DNA of 30,138 nucleotides from Bacteroidales bacterium UBA1215 (GCA_002309475.1 DBXJ01000079.1:1-30138); one strand, 5' to 3'; positions 15,044-24,160 are shown, counted from the stretch's first letter. The notes: a model not told the origin generated them from the letters alone. Numbers and translations: made by a program.

Positions 15044-16060
15044 TTATTCAACGATTGTATTCCAACCAAATTTATCTTCTATTTCTCCTAGCTGAATACC
15101 ACGAAGACGTTCGTATAATTTTGTTGACCACGGACCGGGTTCTTTACCGAAATGGTAACTTTTTCCGGTTTCAGGATCGTCCAAACGTTCAATCGGGCTG
15201 ATAACAGCAGCCGTACCACAAGCACCGGCTTCTTGGAATGTAGATAATTCTTCTACATCTATAGGACGACGTTCCACTTTCATTCCCATATCTTCTGCCA
15301 ATTGCATAAGACTCTTATTGGTAATGGATGGAAGGATGGAAGTAGATTTCGGAGTAATGTAAACGCCATCTTTAATACCGAAGAAGTTGGCAGCACCGGC
15401 TTCGTCAACATATTTCTTTTCTTTTGCGTCAAGATAGAATTCGCAAGCATATTCTCCACCATGACAAGCTTCAACGTGAGCTCTTAACGATGCAGCATAG
15501 TTACCTCCTACTTTATAAACACCTGTTCCAAGAGGAGCACTACGATCGTATTTGCGGGTAATCACATAAGGGTTAGCCTTGAAACCACCTTTGAAATAAG
15601 GTCCTACAGGAGTTACAAAAATGAGGAAAAGGTACTCATCAGCCGGTTTTACACCAACAGTAATGCCTGTTCCAATTAACAAAGGACGTAAATAAAGGCT
15701 TGCACCTGTACCATAAGGAGGAATGAAACGTTCGTTGAGTTTCACCACCTTTTTGCACATCTCAACAAATTTCTCAGTGCTGAGTTCGGGCATCATTATA
15801 CCACGACAAGTGCTTTGCAAACGTTCTGCATTTGCCTCAGGACGGAACATACGAATTTTTCCGTCTTTGCAACGATAGGCTTTCAAACCTTCGAAAGCTT
15901 CTTGTCCATAGTGCAAACTTGATGCAGCCATGTGAATGTTGATGTTTTCATCAGATGAAACTTCTATTTCACCCCATTTGCCGTCACGAAAGTAACAACG
16001 TACATTGTAGTCGGTTTTCACGTAACCGAACGGTAATTCTTTCCAATTAATTTCTGTCAT
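15044..16060 (-). CDS. ilvE: Branched-chain amino acid aminotransferase
   Basis: IlvE moves the amino group between glutamate and the keto acids of leucine, isoleucine and valine, using PLP. The sequence shows SLHYGQEAFEGLKAYR, FRPEANAERLQ, YLRPLLIGTG, the PLP lysine K183 in GVYKVGGNYAAS, DEAGAANFF and GTAAVISP, in the usual fold-type IV order. At 338 residues from ATG 16060 it matches the class with a roughly 340-360 residue length. I prefer that start (MTEINWKELPFGYV) over an upstream one at 16108 because homologues begin here and a promoter-like element lies at 16106-16112. Transcribed alone and ended by a strong terminator. Confidence 0.96.
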   Translation of the reverse strand: MTEINWKELPFGYVKTDYNVRCYFRDGKWGEIEVSSDENINIHMAASSLHYGQEAFEGLKAYRCKDGKIRMFRPEANAERLQSTCRGIMMPELSTEKFVEMCKKVVKLNERFIPPYGTGASLYLRPLLIGTGITVGVKPADEYLFLIFVTPVGPYFKGGFKANPYVITRKYDRSAPLGTGVYKVGGNYAASLRAHVEACHGGEYACEFYLDAKEKKYVDEAGAANFFGIKDGVYITPKSTSILPSITNKSLMQLAEDMGMKVERRPIDVEELSTFQEAGACGTAAVISPIERLDDPETGKSYHFGKEPGPWSTKLYERLRGIQLGEIEDKFGWNTIVE

Positions 16061-16105
16061 ATCTTTAAATTTTATTTTATATTGCTTACATATTAATTTA
16101 ATCTG

Positions 16106-16112
16106 CAAAGTA
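16106..16112 (-). promoter_or_regulatory. Variant promoter element of ilvE
   Basis: The minus strand reads TTACTTTGCAG, one base off the TAnnTTTG consensus. The same TTACTTTGCAG string precedes the GH3 gene at 2098-2108. Placed about 45 bases before the ilvE ATG. Confidence 0.35.
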
Positions 16113-16215
16113 ACTATTTTTTTTCCAATTTTTTAACATTTTTTCAAAAATTATTTTTTGCGATAAAAAATGCACAAAATTATGCTTTTGTTATCGCTGA
16201 ACCAAAACTTTTTAC

Positions 16216-16223
16216 TATATTTG
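16216..16223 (+). promoter_or_regulatory. -7 promoter element of the M20 dipeptidase gene
   Basis: TATATTTG is an exact TAnnTTTG match 41 bases before the ATG at 16265. A TTTTG run about 25 bases upstream might serve as a loosely spaced -33 element. Confidence 0.55.
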
Positions 16224-16264
16224 CAAATTATTTATTGTTTCATTATTTAATAAAAATTTTTTAT

Positions 16265-17635
16265 ATGCAAAGTTTACAATCCTACATTGAAGAAAATAAG
16301 CAAAGATTTTTAGACGAACTCTTCGAATTGATTAGAATTCCATCTATCAGTTCATTGGCAGACCATAAAGACGACATGGTAAAATGTGCCAATCAATGGA
16401 AAAAATTTATTTTGGAAGCCGGAGCTGACACATGCGAAGTGATGCCGACAAAAGGAAATCCTGTAGTATATGCAGAAAAAATTATTGACAAAACCAAACC
16501 TACTGTCTTGGTATATGGTCACTATGATGTAATGCCGGTAGATCCTTTGGAAGAATGGAATACCACTCCTTTTGAACCTGTGATAAAAGATGGTAAAATT
16601 TGGGCACGTGGTGCCGATGATGATAAAGGTCAATCGTTTATGCATGCCAAAGCTTTTGAATTTATGGTGAAAACCAATCAATTGCCTTGCAATGTTAAAT
16701 TTATGCTTGAAGGGGAAGAAGAAATCGGCAGTGCCAGTTTGTACGATTTTTGCCGTGAAAACAAAGACTTGCTAAAAGCAGATGTTATTTTGGTTTCCGA
16801 CACCAGTATGATTGCCTCCGATACACCTTCTATCACAACCGGTTTACGCGGATTGAGTTATTGGGAAGTAAAGGTAACAGGTGCTAACCGAGACCTGCAT
16901 TCAGGTATTTATGGCGGGGCAGTTGCCAATCCTATCAATGTTTTGTGCAATTTGATGGCAAAAATGATAGACAAAGACGGCCACATTACCATTCCTCACT
17001 TCTATGATGATGTTTTGGTAGTATCTGACCACGAAAGAGCTTTGATGGCCAAAGCCCCTTTCAACTTGGAAGACTACAAAAAAGCATTAGATATTGACGA
17101 TGTTTGCGGAGAAACGGGCTTCTCCACTACTGAAAGAACCGGTATTCGCCCCACTTTTGACCTTTGCGGTATTTGGGGAGGCTACACAGGAGAAGGTGCA
17201 AAAACCGTTATTCCGTCTGTTGCTCATGCAAAAATTTCTACACGCTTGGTGCCTAACCAAGATTTTAACAAAATCGGAGAACAATTCATGACCTACCTAC
17301 GATCCATCGCTCCTAAATGTGTAAAAATAGATGTAGAATTTCTTCATGGTGGAGATTGCTATGTAGCACCAATTGACATGCCGGCCTACAAAGCAGCAGA
17401 AAAAGCTTTTGAAACCACCTATGGCAAAGCTCCTATTCCGACCAGAAGCGGTGGAAGTATTCCTATCATTGCCGGATTTGAAAAAATATTAGGCATCAAA
17501 TCTATTTTGATGGGCTTTGGATTAAGTAGCGATGCCATACACTCTCCTAACGAAAATTATCCATTAGAACAATTTTTCAAAGGGATAGAAACCATTCCAT
17601 ATTTCTACGAAAATTTCGCCAATTTGATGAAATAA
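16265..17635 (+). CDS. M20-family dipeptidase (carnosinase/PepV-like)
   Basis: This 456-residue two-zinc peptidase most likely cleaves dipeptides in the cytoplasm, since it lacks a signal peptide. Metal-site residues are all in place: H86-x-D88 in YGHYDVMPVD, bridging D119 in GADDDKG, catalytic E152 and ligand E153 in EGEEEIGS, and H426 in DAIHSPNE. The dimerisation-domain motif DLHSGIYGG is also present. I start at ATG 16265 (MQSLQSYIEE); the longer frame begins with a TTG. The CNDP-like M20 subgroup fits best; substrate preference cannot be told. It ends 5 bases before a strong terminator. Confidence 0.93.
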   Translation: MQSLQSYIEENKQRFLDELFELIRIPSISSLADHKDDMVKCANQWKKFILEAGADTCEVMPTKGNPVVYAEKIIDKTKPTVLVYGHYDVMPVDPLEEWNTTPFEPVIKDGKIWARGADDDKGQSFMHAKAFEFMVKTNQLPCNVKFMLEGEEEIGSASLYDFCRENKDLLKADVILVSDTSMIASDTPSITTGLRGLSYWEVKVTGANRDLHSGIYGGAVANPINVLCNLMAKMIDKDGHITIPHFYDDVLVVSDHERALMAKAPFNLEDYKKALDIDDVCGETGFSTTERTGIRPTFDLCGIWGGYTGEGAKTVIPSVAHAKISTRLVPNQDFNKIGEQFMTYLRSIAPKCVKIDVEFLHGGDCYVAPIDMPAYKAAEKAFETTYGKAPIPTRSGGSIPIIAGFEKILGIKSILMGFGLSSDAIHSPNENYPLEQFFKGIETIPYFYENFANLMK

Positions 17636-17640
17636 AATAC

Positions 17641-17668
17641 AAAATGGCGGGGTTTACCCGCCATTTTT
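17641..17668 (+). terminator. Intrinsic terminator after the M20 gene
   Basis: AAAATGGCGGG (17641-17651) and CCCGCCATTTT (17657-17667) form a perfect 11-bp stem with a 5-base loop and a short T-run. The following gene starts only 11 bases later and has no visible promoter between, so some read-through is likely. Confidence 0.88.
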
Positions 17669-17678
17669 AACCAATTTT

Positions 17679-18383
17679 ATGAATAAGAGAATTCTTTTGT
17701 CGGTGACATGCTGCCTAATGGCAATTTCCGCTATATCACAATCACATATAAGCGTAGAAGGCGGCTATTGCCAGTCGATTTTCTATTGTTCACAGGCTAA
17801 ATCAAACTATTACTATTCCTTTTCACAATACAATGCCTACTATGTAAGCATCAACTACAAAGAAGATGCTTTTCAATTAAGCAAAAATATGCGTTTGGGA
17901 GGGCAAATAATTTGGAAACGCCAGTCTCCATGGATATATCGGGAAGATGCCTTCAACGATTCCACTACTTTGGCAACAGGTGCAAGATATGATATTTCAT
18001 CCATCAACATAAGTTTTTTTCCTGAATTGGTAGTGGGAGAAAAGGCAAGATTTTATTTCAGTTTCGGTCCCAATTTTCAATTTGTCTGCAACACCAAAGC
18101 CAAAGGCCAACAAGTTTTGGTAAAAAATGGTGTCAATGACAATCCTACACCTGTTGAAAACAAACATTCCGAAGACATAAAAGGTTTTACTTTTGGCGGG
18201 AAAGTAAATTTAGGATTAGAAATTCCTATCAAAAACAATTTTTATATTTTTTTAAACAATTCCTACTCTGCAGGGTTTACCAGTTTCAATGGTCAATTGA
18301 AAAAAAGAATGAAATTTTTCAACTGCATTGACATTTATTTAGGAGGCGGTATTGCCTACAAAATTAACCACAAAACAAAATAA
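17679..18383 (+). CDS. Putative secreted beta-barrel protein of unknown function
   Basis: The 234-residue protein has a signal peptide (MNKRILLSVTCCLMAISAISQ). The mature part is rich in Tyr, Ser and Asn with alternating strand patterns (FYFSFGPNFQFVC, FGGKVNLGLEIPI, FNCIDIYLGGGIAYKI), as in PorT-like or OmpW-like outer-membrane barrels of Bacteroidota. I cannot name a family. A cluster of YYYSFSQYNAYYVSINY near residues 44-60 may be an exposed loop. It leads a tight cluster: the GreA-like gene follows after 2 bases and the exonuclease after 2 more. Confidence 0.7.
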   Translation: MNKRILLSVTCCLMAISAISQSHISVEGGYCQSIFYCSQAKSNYYYSFSQYNAYYVSINYKEDAFQLSKNMRLGGQIIWKRQSPWIYREDAFNDSTTLATGARYDISSINISFFPELVVGEKARFYFSFGPNFQFVCNTKAKGQQVLVKNGVNDNPTPVENKHSEDIKGFTFGGKVNLGLEIPIKNNFYIFLNNSYSAGFTSFNGQLKKRMKFFNCIDIYLGGGIAYKINHKTK

Positions 18384-18385
18384 CC

Positions 18386-18832
18386 ATGAACACAAGTATT
18401 AAAGAACGTTTAATTGCAGCATGTATAGAACGACAAAAAGTCATTTTGTCGGAGACAGAAACGGCTGCCAACGAATTGCAAGAACAAATCAACAACTACG
18501 GGCAAAACAAAGATAGATACGATTCGTTTCGCACCAAACTTACACGTAGCAAAGAGCAAATGCAACAAATGCAACAACAAGCTGTCAACTGCATAAAAGC
18601 ACTTTCGCAAATGCCCGTTAAAACCAACCACATAGTAGAACATGGAAGTATTGTCATTACGGATAAACAATATTTTTTTATTGCTGTCGGTATAGGTAAA
18701 CTCCATTTTGACAATCACGATTTTTTTGTCATTTCCGGAGCTGCCCCTATTTTTAAAATGATGAAAAACAAACAAGTGGGAGACGAATTCACTTTTAACA
18801 AAATTACTTATAAAATACTAAAAATAGAATAG
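18386..18832 (+). CDS. GreA/GreB-family-like transcription factor
   Basis: The 148-residue protein has a helical hairpin at the N-terminus (about residues 1-75) and a C-terminal domain ending with SGAAPIFKMMKNKQVGDEF, which matches the GreA signature SPIGKALLGKKVGDEV. Gre factors bind RNA polymerase and help cleave backtracked RNA. The hairpin tip here reads NKDRYDSFR, echoing the DKYETGR of a Bacteroidota subgroup; that offers Asp residues but not the classic GreA D-x-x-E arrangement, so catalytic activity is uncertain. These small proteins are sometimes misannotated as 3-oxoacyl-ACP synthases. It starts 2 bases after the barrel gene and ends 2 bases before the exonuclease gene. Confidence 0.75.
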   Translation: MNTSIKERLIAACIERQKVILSETETAANELQEQINNYGQNKDRYDSFRTKLTRSKEQMQQMQQQAVNCIKALSQMPVKTNHIVEHGSIVITDKQYFFIAVGIGKLHFDNHDFFVISGAAPIFKMMKNKQVGDEFTFNKITYKILKIE

Positions 18833-18834
18833 TT

Positions 18835-19539
18835 ATGGAACTTGAAAACATATTGTTTTTAGACATTGAGACAGTTGGTGGCACAGCTACTTATGACGAA
18901 TTGGATGAAAGAATGAAACATTTTTGGGATATAAAAGCATCTCAAATTGCTCACTCTGAAGATGATACACCCGAGAAATTGTATTCTCGTGCTGCCATAT
19001 ATGCTGAGTTTGGGAAAATTGTTTGTATTTCAGTAGGTTATATCGTACAAGACAAAGTAAGATTGACCTCTTTTGCCGATGATGACGAAAAAAAGTTGTT
19101 GTTAGCTTTTGCTGATTTACTCAATAAGCATTTCAACACACCCAAACACCAACTTTGTGCTCATAATGGCAAAGAATTTGATTTTCCGTACATTTGTCGC
19201 AGAATGCTCATTCACAATATTCCCATTCCTTTCATTTTGAACTCGCAAGGCAAAAAACCATGGGAAACAACTTTTCTGGATACTATGGAATTGTGGAAAT
19301 TTGGTGATTACAAACACTATACATCTTTAGATTTGTTAGCAAACATCTTTCATATTCCTTCTCCGAAAGATGATATCAATGGCAGCCAAGTACATGAAAC
19401 CTATTGGAAGGAAAATCACAACTTGGAAAGAATTAAAACCTATTGCGAAAAAGATGTGCTGACAATTGTCCAGTTGATGCGTAGATTTAATCATCTTCCT
19501 TTAATAGAAGATGAAAATATTCTTCATATTCAACAATAA
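18835..19539 (+). CDS. PolB-like 3'-5' exonuclease (DEDDy)
   Basis: This is a stand-alone exonuclease of the RNase H fold, resembling the predicted PolB-like 3'-5' exonuclease family. The four acidic residues and tyrosine are visible: D10 and E12 in FLDIETVGG (Exo I), D116 in HNGKEFDFP (Exo II), and Y203-x3-D207 in TYCEKDVLTI (Exo III), which makes it the DEDDy type. At 234 residues it has no polymerase or helicase part. A role in DNA repair or 3'-end trimming is the family expectation. Its stop abuts the stop of the convergent gpsA with no bases between, so no terminator separates them. Confidence 0.88.
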   Translation: MELENILFLDIETVGGTATYDELDERMKHFWDIKASQIAHSEDDTPEKLYSRAAIYAEFGKIVCISVGYIVQDKVRLTSFADDDEKKLLLAFADLLNKHFNTPKHQLCAHNGKEFDFPYICRRMLIHNIPIPFILNSQGKKPWETTFLDTMELWKFGDYKHYTSLDLLANIFHIPSPKDDINGSQVHETYWKENHNLERIKTYCEKDVLTIVQLMRRFNHLPLIEDENILHIQQ

Positions 19540-20544
19540 TTATCGCATTATTTCCAACAATTTGTTCGTCTCCATTCTTACAGAAGCATTTTCATACAAA
19601 ATTCTGTAAAGAGACTCTATAATTGGAATATCCGCCTGATATTTTTTGTTAACTTCATGAATACAGCGAGTAGCATAATACCCTTCTGCAATCATTTTCA
19701 TTTCCAATTGAGCAGTACGAACAGAATACCCGCGACCGACCATCATTCCGAAAGTCCTGTTACGGCTATATTGAGAATAATTGGTTACTAAGAAATCTCC
19801 AAGGTAGGATGCCGAACAAAAAACTCTTTTGTCGTTGGGTACCACTACATTCAAAAACTTTATCATCTCGTTAGCAGAATTGGCATTTAATAGTGCTAAT
19901 AAATTATCTCCGTAGCCAAAACCACGGAAAATACCACCGGCGATTGCATAAATATTTTTCAAAACCACAGAAAATTCTATGCCTTTCATATCCGGGGAAG
20001 TATTGATTTTTACATAATGACAACGGAAAATGCTTGCAATATGTTCTGCTAATTCTTGTTTGCAAGAACCGGCTGTCAGGTAAGTAAGTTTTTCTGCAGC
20101 AATTTCCTCTGCATGTGAAGGACCACAAACTACACAGCACCTGTCTTCTGTTACATTGAATTTGTCAATAATAAAATCTGTTACCGTCTGCATGGTTTCC
20201 GGCACAATACCTTTGATGGCCGAAACGACAATTTTTCCGACAAAATCTTCAGGAGTAAGCACTTCCATAGAAGCATATATATAGGCTGACGGCACCACCA
20301 AAACTAATATATCTACCTGATTGACAATTTCTTTCAAATCATTAGAGATAGTTATTTTTTCCTTATCCAATGATGCAGAGGACAAAAACAAAGGATTTCT
20401 ACCACTTCGTTCCACACCTTCTTTTATTTCGGGCTCTCTTACCCACCAACATACATGAGAACAAGTGTTTGTCAATATCTTTACTATTGCAGTAGCCCAA
20501 CTGCCACCTCCTATTACAGCTATCTTTTCAGTATTAGTTTCCAT
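19540..20544 (-). CDS. gpsA: NAD(P)-dependent glycerol-3-phosphate dehydrogenase
   Basis: GpsA reduces dihydroxyacetone phosphate to sn-glycerol-3-phosphate for phospholipid synthesis. It has the N-terminal nucleotide-binding GGGSWATA, CGPSHAEE, the catalytic lysine in VVLKNIYAIAGG and the C-terminal GDFLVTNYSQYSRNRTFG. Its 334 residues match the family. Some normally conserved positions differ (GYGDNLLALLNANSANEM where many have GDNxxAALITRGLxEM), a pattern seen in Bacteroidota members. A promoter motif lies 29 bases upstream, so it is probably transcribed separately from the methyltransferase gene before it. Confidence 0.95.
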   Translation of the reverse strand: METNTEKIAVIGGGSWATAIVKILTNTCSHVCWWVREPEIKEGVERSGRNPLFLSSASLDKEKITISNDLKEIVNQVDILVLVVPSAYIYASMEVLTPEDFVGKIVVSAIKGIVPETMQTVTDFIIDKFNVTEDRCCVVCGPSHAEEIAAEKLTYLTAGSCKQELAEHIASIFRCHYVKINTSPDMKGIEFSVVLKNIYAIAGGIFRGFGYGDNLLALLNANSANEMIKFLNVVVPNDKRVFCSASYLGDFLVTNYSQYSRNRTFGMMVGRGYSVRTAQLEMKMIAEGYYATRCIHEVNKKYQADIPIIESLYRILYENASVRMETNKLLEIMR

Positions 20545-20572
20545 TATTTATTTTTAATTCTATAAAGATTTG

Positions 20573-20580
20573 CAAATGTA
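20573..20580 (-). promoter_or_regulatory. -7 promoter element of gpsA
   Basis: The minus strand reads TACATTTG, an exact TAnnTTTG match, 28 bases before the gpsA ATG. The region back to the methyltransferase stop at 20728 shows no clear terminator. Confidence 0.5.
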
Positions 20581-20727
20581 CAAATAAAAATTGAACTATT
20601 CCTCTATTTTGCAAAATAATTTTTCACTTTTCATTTAATTCTTTTTCAATAAATTTATAAGTTTTTGAAACTCACTAAATAGCATTGAATGAATTAGTTA
20701 AAATGTCATTTTGTTGAAAACTCAAGG

Positions 20728-21618
20728 TTATTCCTCTACTCGTTCTATGTAGCATTGGATAGATTTTTCCGCCCTATAGGAAAAGTTTACATTAGGAGAT
20801 AAATTTTCATAAGTTTTCATCTTCTTATAAAGTGGAATACCTTCGAGAATATCATGCCAAAGATCAGTAAAGACATAGTCAAATTGTTCTTTCCCCATCT
20901 GATTTTCAGCATACTCAAATGCATCTGCCTGTATTATTCTTAGTTTGTCAGCATGTGGAAACTGTGGCAAAATCAATTTTTTAAATAGCTCTATCTCTTC
21001 AGCAGAGTTTTCTATGATTGTAAGCGATTTCACATTTTCTTTTTGTAAAACCGAAAAAGCAAAATATCCTAATCCTAACCCATACGCAAGCACATTTCCC
21101 GTAGCCTCTGCTATCGGTTGACGCATAGTCTCTATCTCGTTGGGTGTAAGTATCATCTTAATACCACCATTTTCTAAAAGTGCCGGATAAGTGAATTCTT
21201 CTGTAAACAAACCTATTTGTGGAACTTGCCGACCATCCGGATTGACTGCTATATCGTTGCAGACAAAAACTTCAAACGGTTGATATTTCTTTTGCAACAA
21301 TTCCCACTTGCCAAATTTTGCGGGATTTATTTTTATAGAAGCATAATATTTGTCATTTTTATAGTCTTCTACATTTAATATATGAATAGCAGGGTCGATA
21401 AATTGATAATACATCACTTTATCTTCTTCACTACCAAATATATTCAATTGACAATATTCCGCCAAGAGCATCATAAAAGCGTATCTTTGATCACAATGCA
21501 ATGCCTCTTGCATTTCTTTGACGATACCGGCACTTATCATATCCGGTCTTTCATTGAGATAATAATTTAACAAATCAAATGCTCTTGATTGTATATTTTT
21601 TAAATATTCATCTTCCAT
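20728..21618 (-). CDS. Putative SAM-dependent methyltransferase
   Basis: The C-terminal half carries a class I Rossmann pattern: VLAYGLGLGYFAF (SAM-binding glycine loop), then LTIIEN with an acidic residue at the end of strand 2, LRIIQADAFEY, and FDYVFTDLWHD. This resembles methyltransferases and spermidine synthases. The N-terminal 150 residues (starting MEDEYLKN) have no motif I know. I start at ATG 21618, one base after the smpB stop; the longer frame only overlaps smpB. The tight link with smpB and dsbD indicates one operon, but no shared function is obvious. Target molecule unknown. Confidence 0.7.
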   Translation of the reverse strand: MEDEYLKNIQSRAFDLLNYYLNERPDMISAGIVKEMQEALHCDQRYAFMMLLAEYCQLNIFGSEEDKVMYYQFIDPAIHILNVEDYKNDKYYASIKINPAKFGKWELLQKKYQPFEVFVCNDIAVNPDGRQVPQIGLFTEEFTYPALLENGGIKMILTPNEIETMRQPIAEATGNVLAYGLGLGYFAFSVLQKENVKSLTIIENSAEEIELFKKLILPQFPHADKLRIIQADAFEYAENQMGKEQFDYVFTDLWHDILEGIPLYKKMKTYENLSPNVNFSYRAEKSIQCYIERVEE

Positions 21619-21619
21619 A

Positions 21620-22087
21620 CTAATATTGCTCTCCTCTTTGCATATCCCTACGATTATCTTTTTCTTTGATAGATTCTCTTTTATCAAACATTTTTTTACC
21701 TCTGGCGAGTGCTATCTCTACTTTTGCATAACCACTTTCGTTGATAAACAATACTATAGGAACAATCGTAGTCCCTTTTTCGTTTAACTTTGAATTAATT
21801 TTTCGCAACTCATGTTTTGTCAACAAAAGTTTTCTATCACGCTTGGGTTCGTGATTGTTGTAACTGCCTTCTTGATATTCACTGATATGTAGATTATGCA
21901 ACCATAATTCATTGTTGATAAAGCTACAATAGGAATCGGTAAAACTTGCCTTACCTGCCCGTATGGATTTTATTTCCGTGCCGGTTAGGACAATACCTGC
22001 AGTATAATGCGTCAACAGAAAATATTCATATTCTGCTTTTTTGTATTTTATACTGATTTTTGTATTAATTTCTTTTTTCTTTCCCAT
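21620..22087 (-). CDS. smpB: SsrA-binding protein
   Basis: SmpB carries tmRNA to stalled ribosomes for trans-translation. The family features are all visible: KKAEYEYFL at the start, LTGTEIKSIRAGKASF, the segment DSYCSFINNELWLHNLHISEY, the RDRKLLLTKHEL basic region, and the C-terminal tail ARGKKMFDKRESIKEKD that reads the empty mRNA channel. At 155 residues it is full length. Its ATG follows the dsbD stop with no gap and its stop is one base from the methyltransferase start. The tmRNA gene itself is not in this window. Confidence 0.97.
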   Translation of the reverse strand: MGKKKEINTKISIKYKKAEYEYFLLTHYTAGIVLTGTEIKSIRAGKASFTDSYCSFINNELWLHNLHISEYQEGSYNNHEPKRDRKLLLTKHELRKINSKLNEKGTTIVPIVLFINESGYAKVEIALARGKKMFDKRESIKEKDNRRDMQRGEQY

Positions 22088-24136
22088 TTATTTTGAAAAA
22101 TTTTCCAATCCTTTCTCAAGAAATTTTACAAAATTTTCTACATCTCTATCGTATGCTTTAGGCTCTGTCAAAACATTTTCTTCTGCATCAATTAGCACAT
22201 AAAACGGTTGGGCATTCATATTGAAGCGTTCCATTTGATAATCAAGATTTTTCTTCCCTAAAGTTTTGATAACAGTGCCATCTTTTTTGACAACATAGTC
22301 ATTTTCATCTAAGTGAATAAAATTAGCATCGGCATATAGTGCCACCATTACATATTTTTCTTGTAAAATACTCTTTACCATAGGATTGCTCCAAACGTAA
22401 TTTTCCATTTCTCTACAGTTTGCACAAGTTTTTCCTGTAAAGTCAATAAATATCGGCTTATTAACTTGTTTTGCATAGGCTTTTGCCTCTTCTAAATCAA
22501 AAAATCCTTCAAAACCTGTCGGCAAATGCAATTGGTCGGCATATTTTCTATTAGCCGGCAATGTACTGACATTGGCACCACTTCCTCCATTTTCCACCAC
22601 TATACGTTCTATGTCAAAATCTTGTGTGGTCATAGGAGGAATATATCCTGAGATTGCTTTCAATGGAGCACCCCACAAACCCGGAATCATATAAACCACA
22701 AAGGCAAATACTGTCAATGCCATAAACAATCTTCCTACGCCGATATGTTCTACCGGTTCATCGCCTTTGAACCGCAATTTTCCCAATAAGTAAAATCCTA
22801 ACATAGAGAAAGTGACAATCCAAATAGCCAAATAGGTTTCTCTATCCAAGATTCCCCATCCTGCACCTAAATCGGCTATTGACAAGAATTTAAGACCTAA
22901 TGCTATTTCCAAAAATCCGAAAACTATCTTTACGGTATTCAGCCAAGAACCTGACTTCATTTTTTTCAAAACAGAAGGGAATGCCGCCAATAAGGAAAAC
23001 GGCAATGCAAATCCAAATGCAAATCCCAACATAGAGATAAAAAATACCAAACTATTGCTTGAACCGGATGCCATTTCTATCAATGCAGCCCCCAAAATAG
23101 GTCCTGTACATGAAAACGACACTAAAACTGTCGTCAAAGCGATAAAGAAAGCTCCAACATAGCCGCCATGTTCTGATTGTTTGTCAGATTGATTGATCCA
23201 CGAACTTGGCAAAGTGATTTCAAACAAGCCGAAAAACGAAAAAGCAAATATCATAAAAATGATAAAGAAAAGCAGATTGGGAACCCAATGAGTACTGATA
23301 ATATACATGGCATCCTTGCCAAATATTAACGTAAGCAACAATCCCAAAACAGCAAAGATGAGAATGATAGAAAACCCGAAAAATACAGCTAACTTAATTC
23401 CTTTTGCATGTGATTTTTGACCCTTCATAAAGAAACTAATCGTCATTGGTATCATAGGAAATACACAAGGCGTTATCAAAGATAACAATCCTGCCAAAAA
23501 TGAAATAAGAAATACCATCAGCATAGACTTGTCTTGCAAATTTGATGATACTTCTATTTTTGAAGCCTCCTCCTCTTTTGCTACAATTTCTGCTTGTGAG
23601 GAGTCAACATTTTCCACTATATTTTCTGCAATACTATCAGAGGCGACTTCCTCAACAACAGCAGGTATTCCTTTGATTTTAAACACCAAATCAGTACCGG
23701 CCATCACACATTTACCGTCTGTACATGCTTGTGCATCAATGGAAAGATTGATGGTAAAATCTTTTTGTGACAATACTTCTATTTCTTGAGAAAAAGTTAC
23801 CACCTGCATGTCAAAATAACGGTCGGTGCCGAAATCATCTTTCAATTCGGTATATTTTGGCTCTTTTACCTTGCCTTTTAAAGTATAGTTTTTAGAAGGT
23901 TCAAAAGTGAAAACAGTTTGCTGTGTGATTCCTTCGGTATTGTATTGCGAATAAAGATGCCAACCCGGTTCTATTGTAGCAGTGACAACAAGTTTTGCCT
24001 TGTTATCTCCCAAAGATTCTACTTTTTGCGACCATTTTACCGGTTCAACTATTTGTGCAGAAACTACCGGCACAAACAAACATGTCAATAGCAATACACT
24101 TAAAGAACATAAAAAATTGTGTTTAAACGCTTTCAT
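22088..24136 (-). CDS. dsbD: Thiol:disulfide interchange protein DsbD
   Basis: DsbD passes electrons from cytoplasmic thioredoxin across the inner membrane to periplasmic thiol proteins. The three parts are in order: a signal peptide and an immunoglobulin-like alpha domain with C138-TDGK-C143; a membrane domain of about eight helices with the paired cysteines C224 (TPCVFPM) and C343 (SCTGP); and a C-terminal thioredoxin-like domain with C571-A-N-C574. At 682 residues it is a complete full-type DsbD rather than a CcdA. The cytoplasmic partner trxA lies just upstream on the same strand. Its stop abuts smpB. I found no TAnnTTTG element in the 190 bases before it. Confidence 0.96.
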   Translation of the reverse strand: MKAFKHNFLCSLSVLLLTCLFVPVVSAQIVEPVKWSQKVESLGDNKAKLVVTATIEPGWHLYSQYNTEGITQQTVFTFEPSKNYTLKGKVKEPKYTELKDDFGTDRYFDMQVVTFSQEIEVLSQKDFTINLSIDAQACTDGKCVMAGTDLVFKIKGIPAVVEEVASDSIAENIVENVDSSQAEIVAKEEEASKIEVSSNLQDKSMLMVFLISFLAGLLSLITPCVFPMIPMTISFFMKGQKSHAKGIKLAVFFGFSIILIFAVLGLLLTLIFGKDAMYIISTHWVPNLLFFIIFMIFAFSFFGLFEITLPSSWINQSDKQSEHGGYVGAFFIALTTVLVSFSCTGPILGAALIEMASGSSNSLVFFISMLGFAFGFALPFSLLAAFPSVLKKMKSGSWLNTVKIVFGFLEIALGLKFLSIADLGAGWGILDRETYLAIWIVTFSMLGFYLLGKLRFKGDEPVEHIGVGRLFMALTVFAFVVYMIPGLWGAPLKAISGYIPPMTTQDFDIERIVVENGGSGANVSTLPANRKYADQLHLPTGFEGFFDLEEAKAYAKQVNKPIFIDFTGKTCANCREMENYVWSNPMVKSILQEKYVMVALYADANFIHLDENDYVVKKDGTVIKTLGKKNLDYQMERFNMNAQPFYVLIDAEENVLTEPKAYDRDVENFVKFLEKGLENFSK

Positions 24137-24160
24137 ATTTGACTATTTTTCAATATAAAC

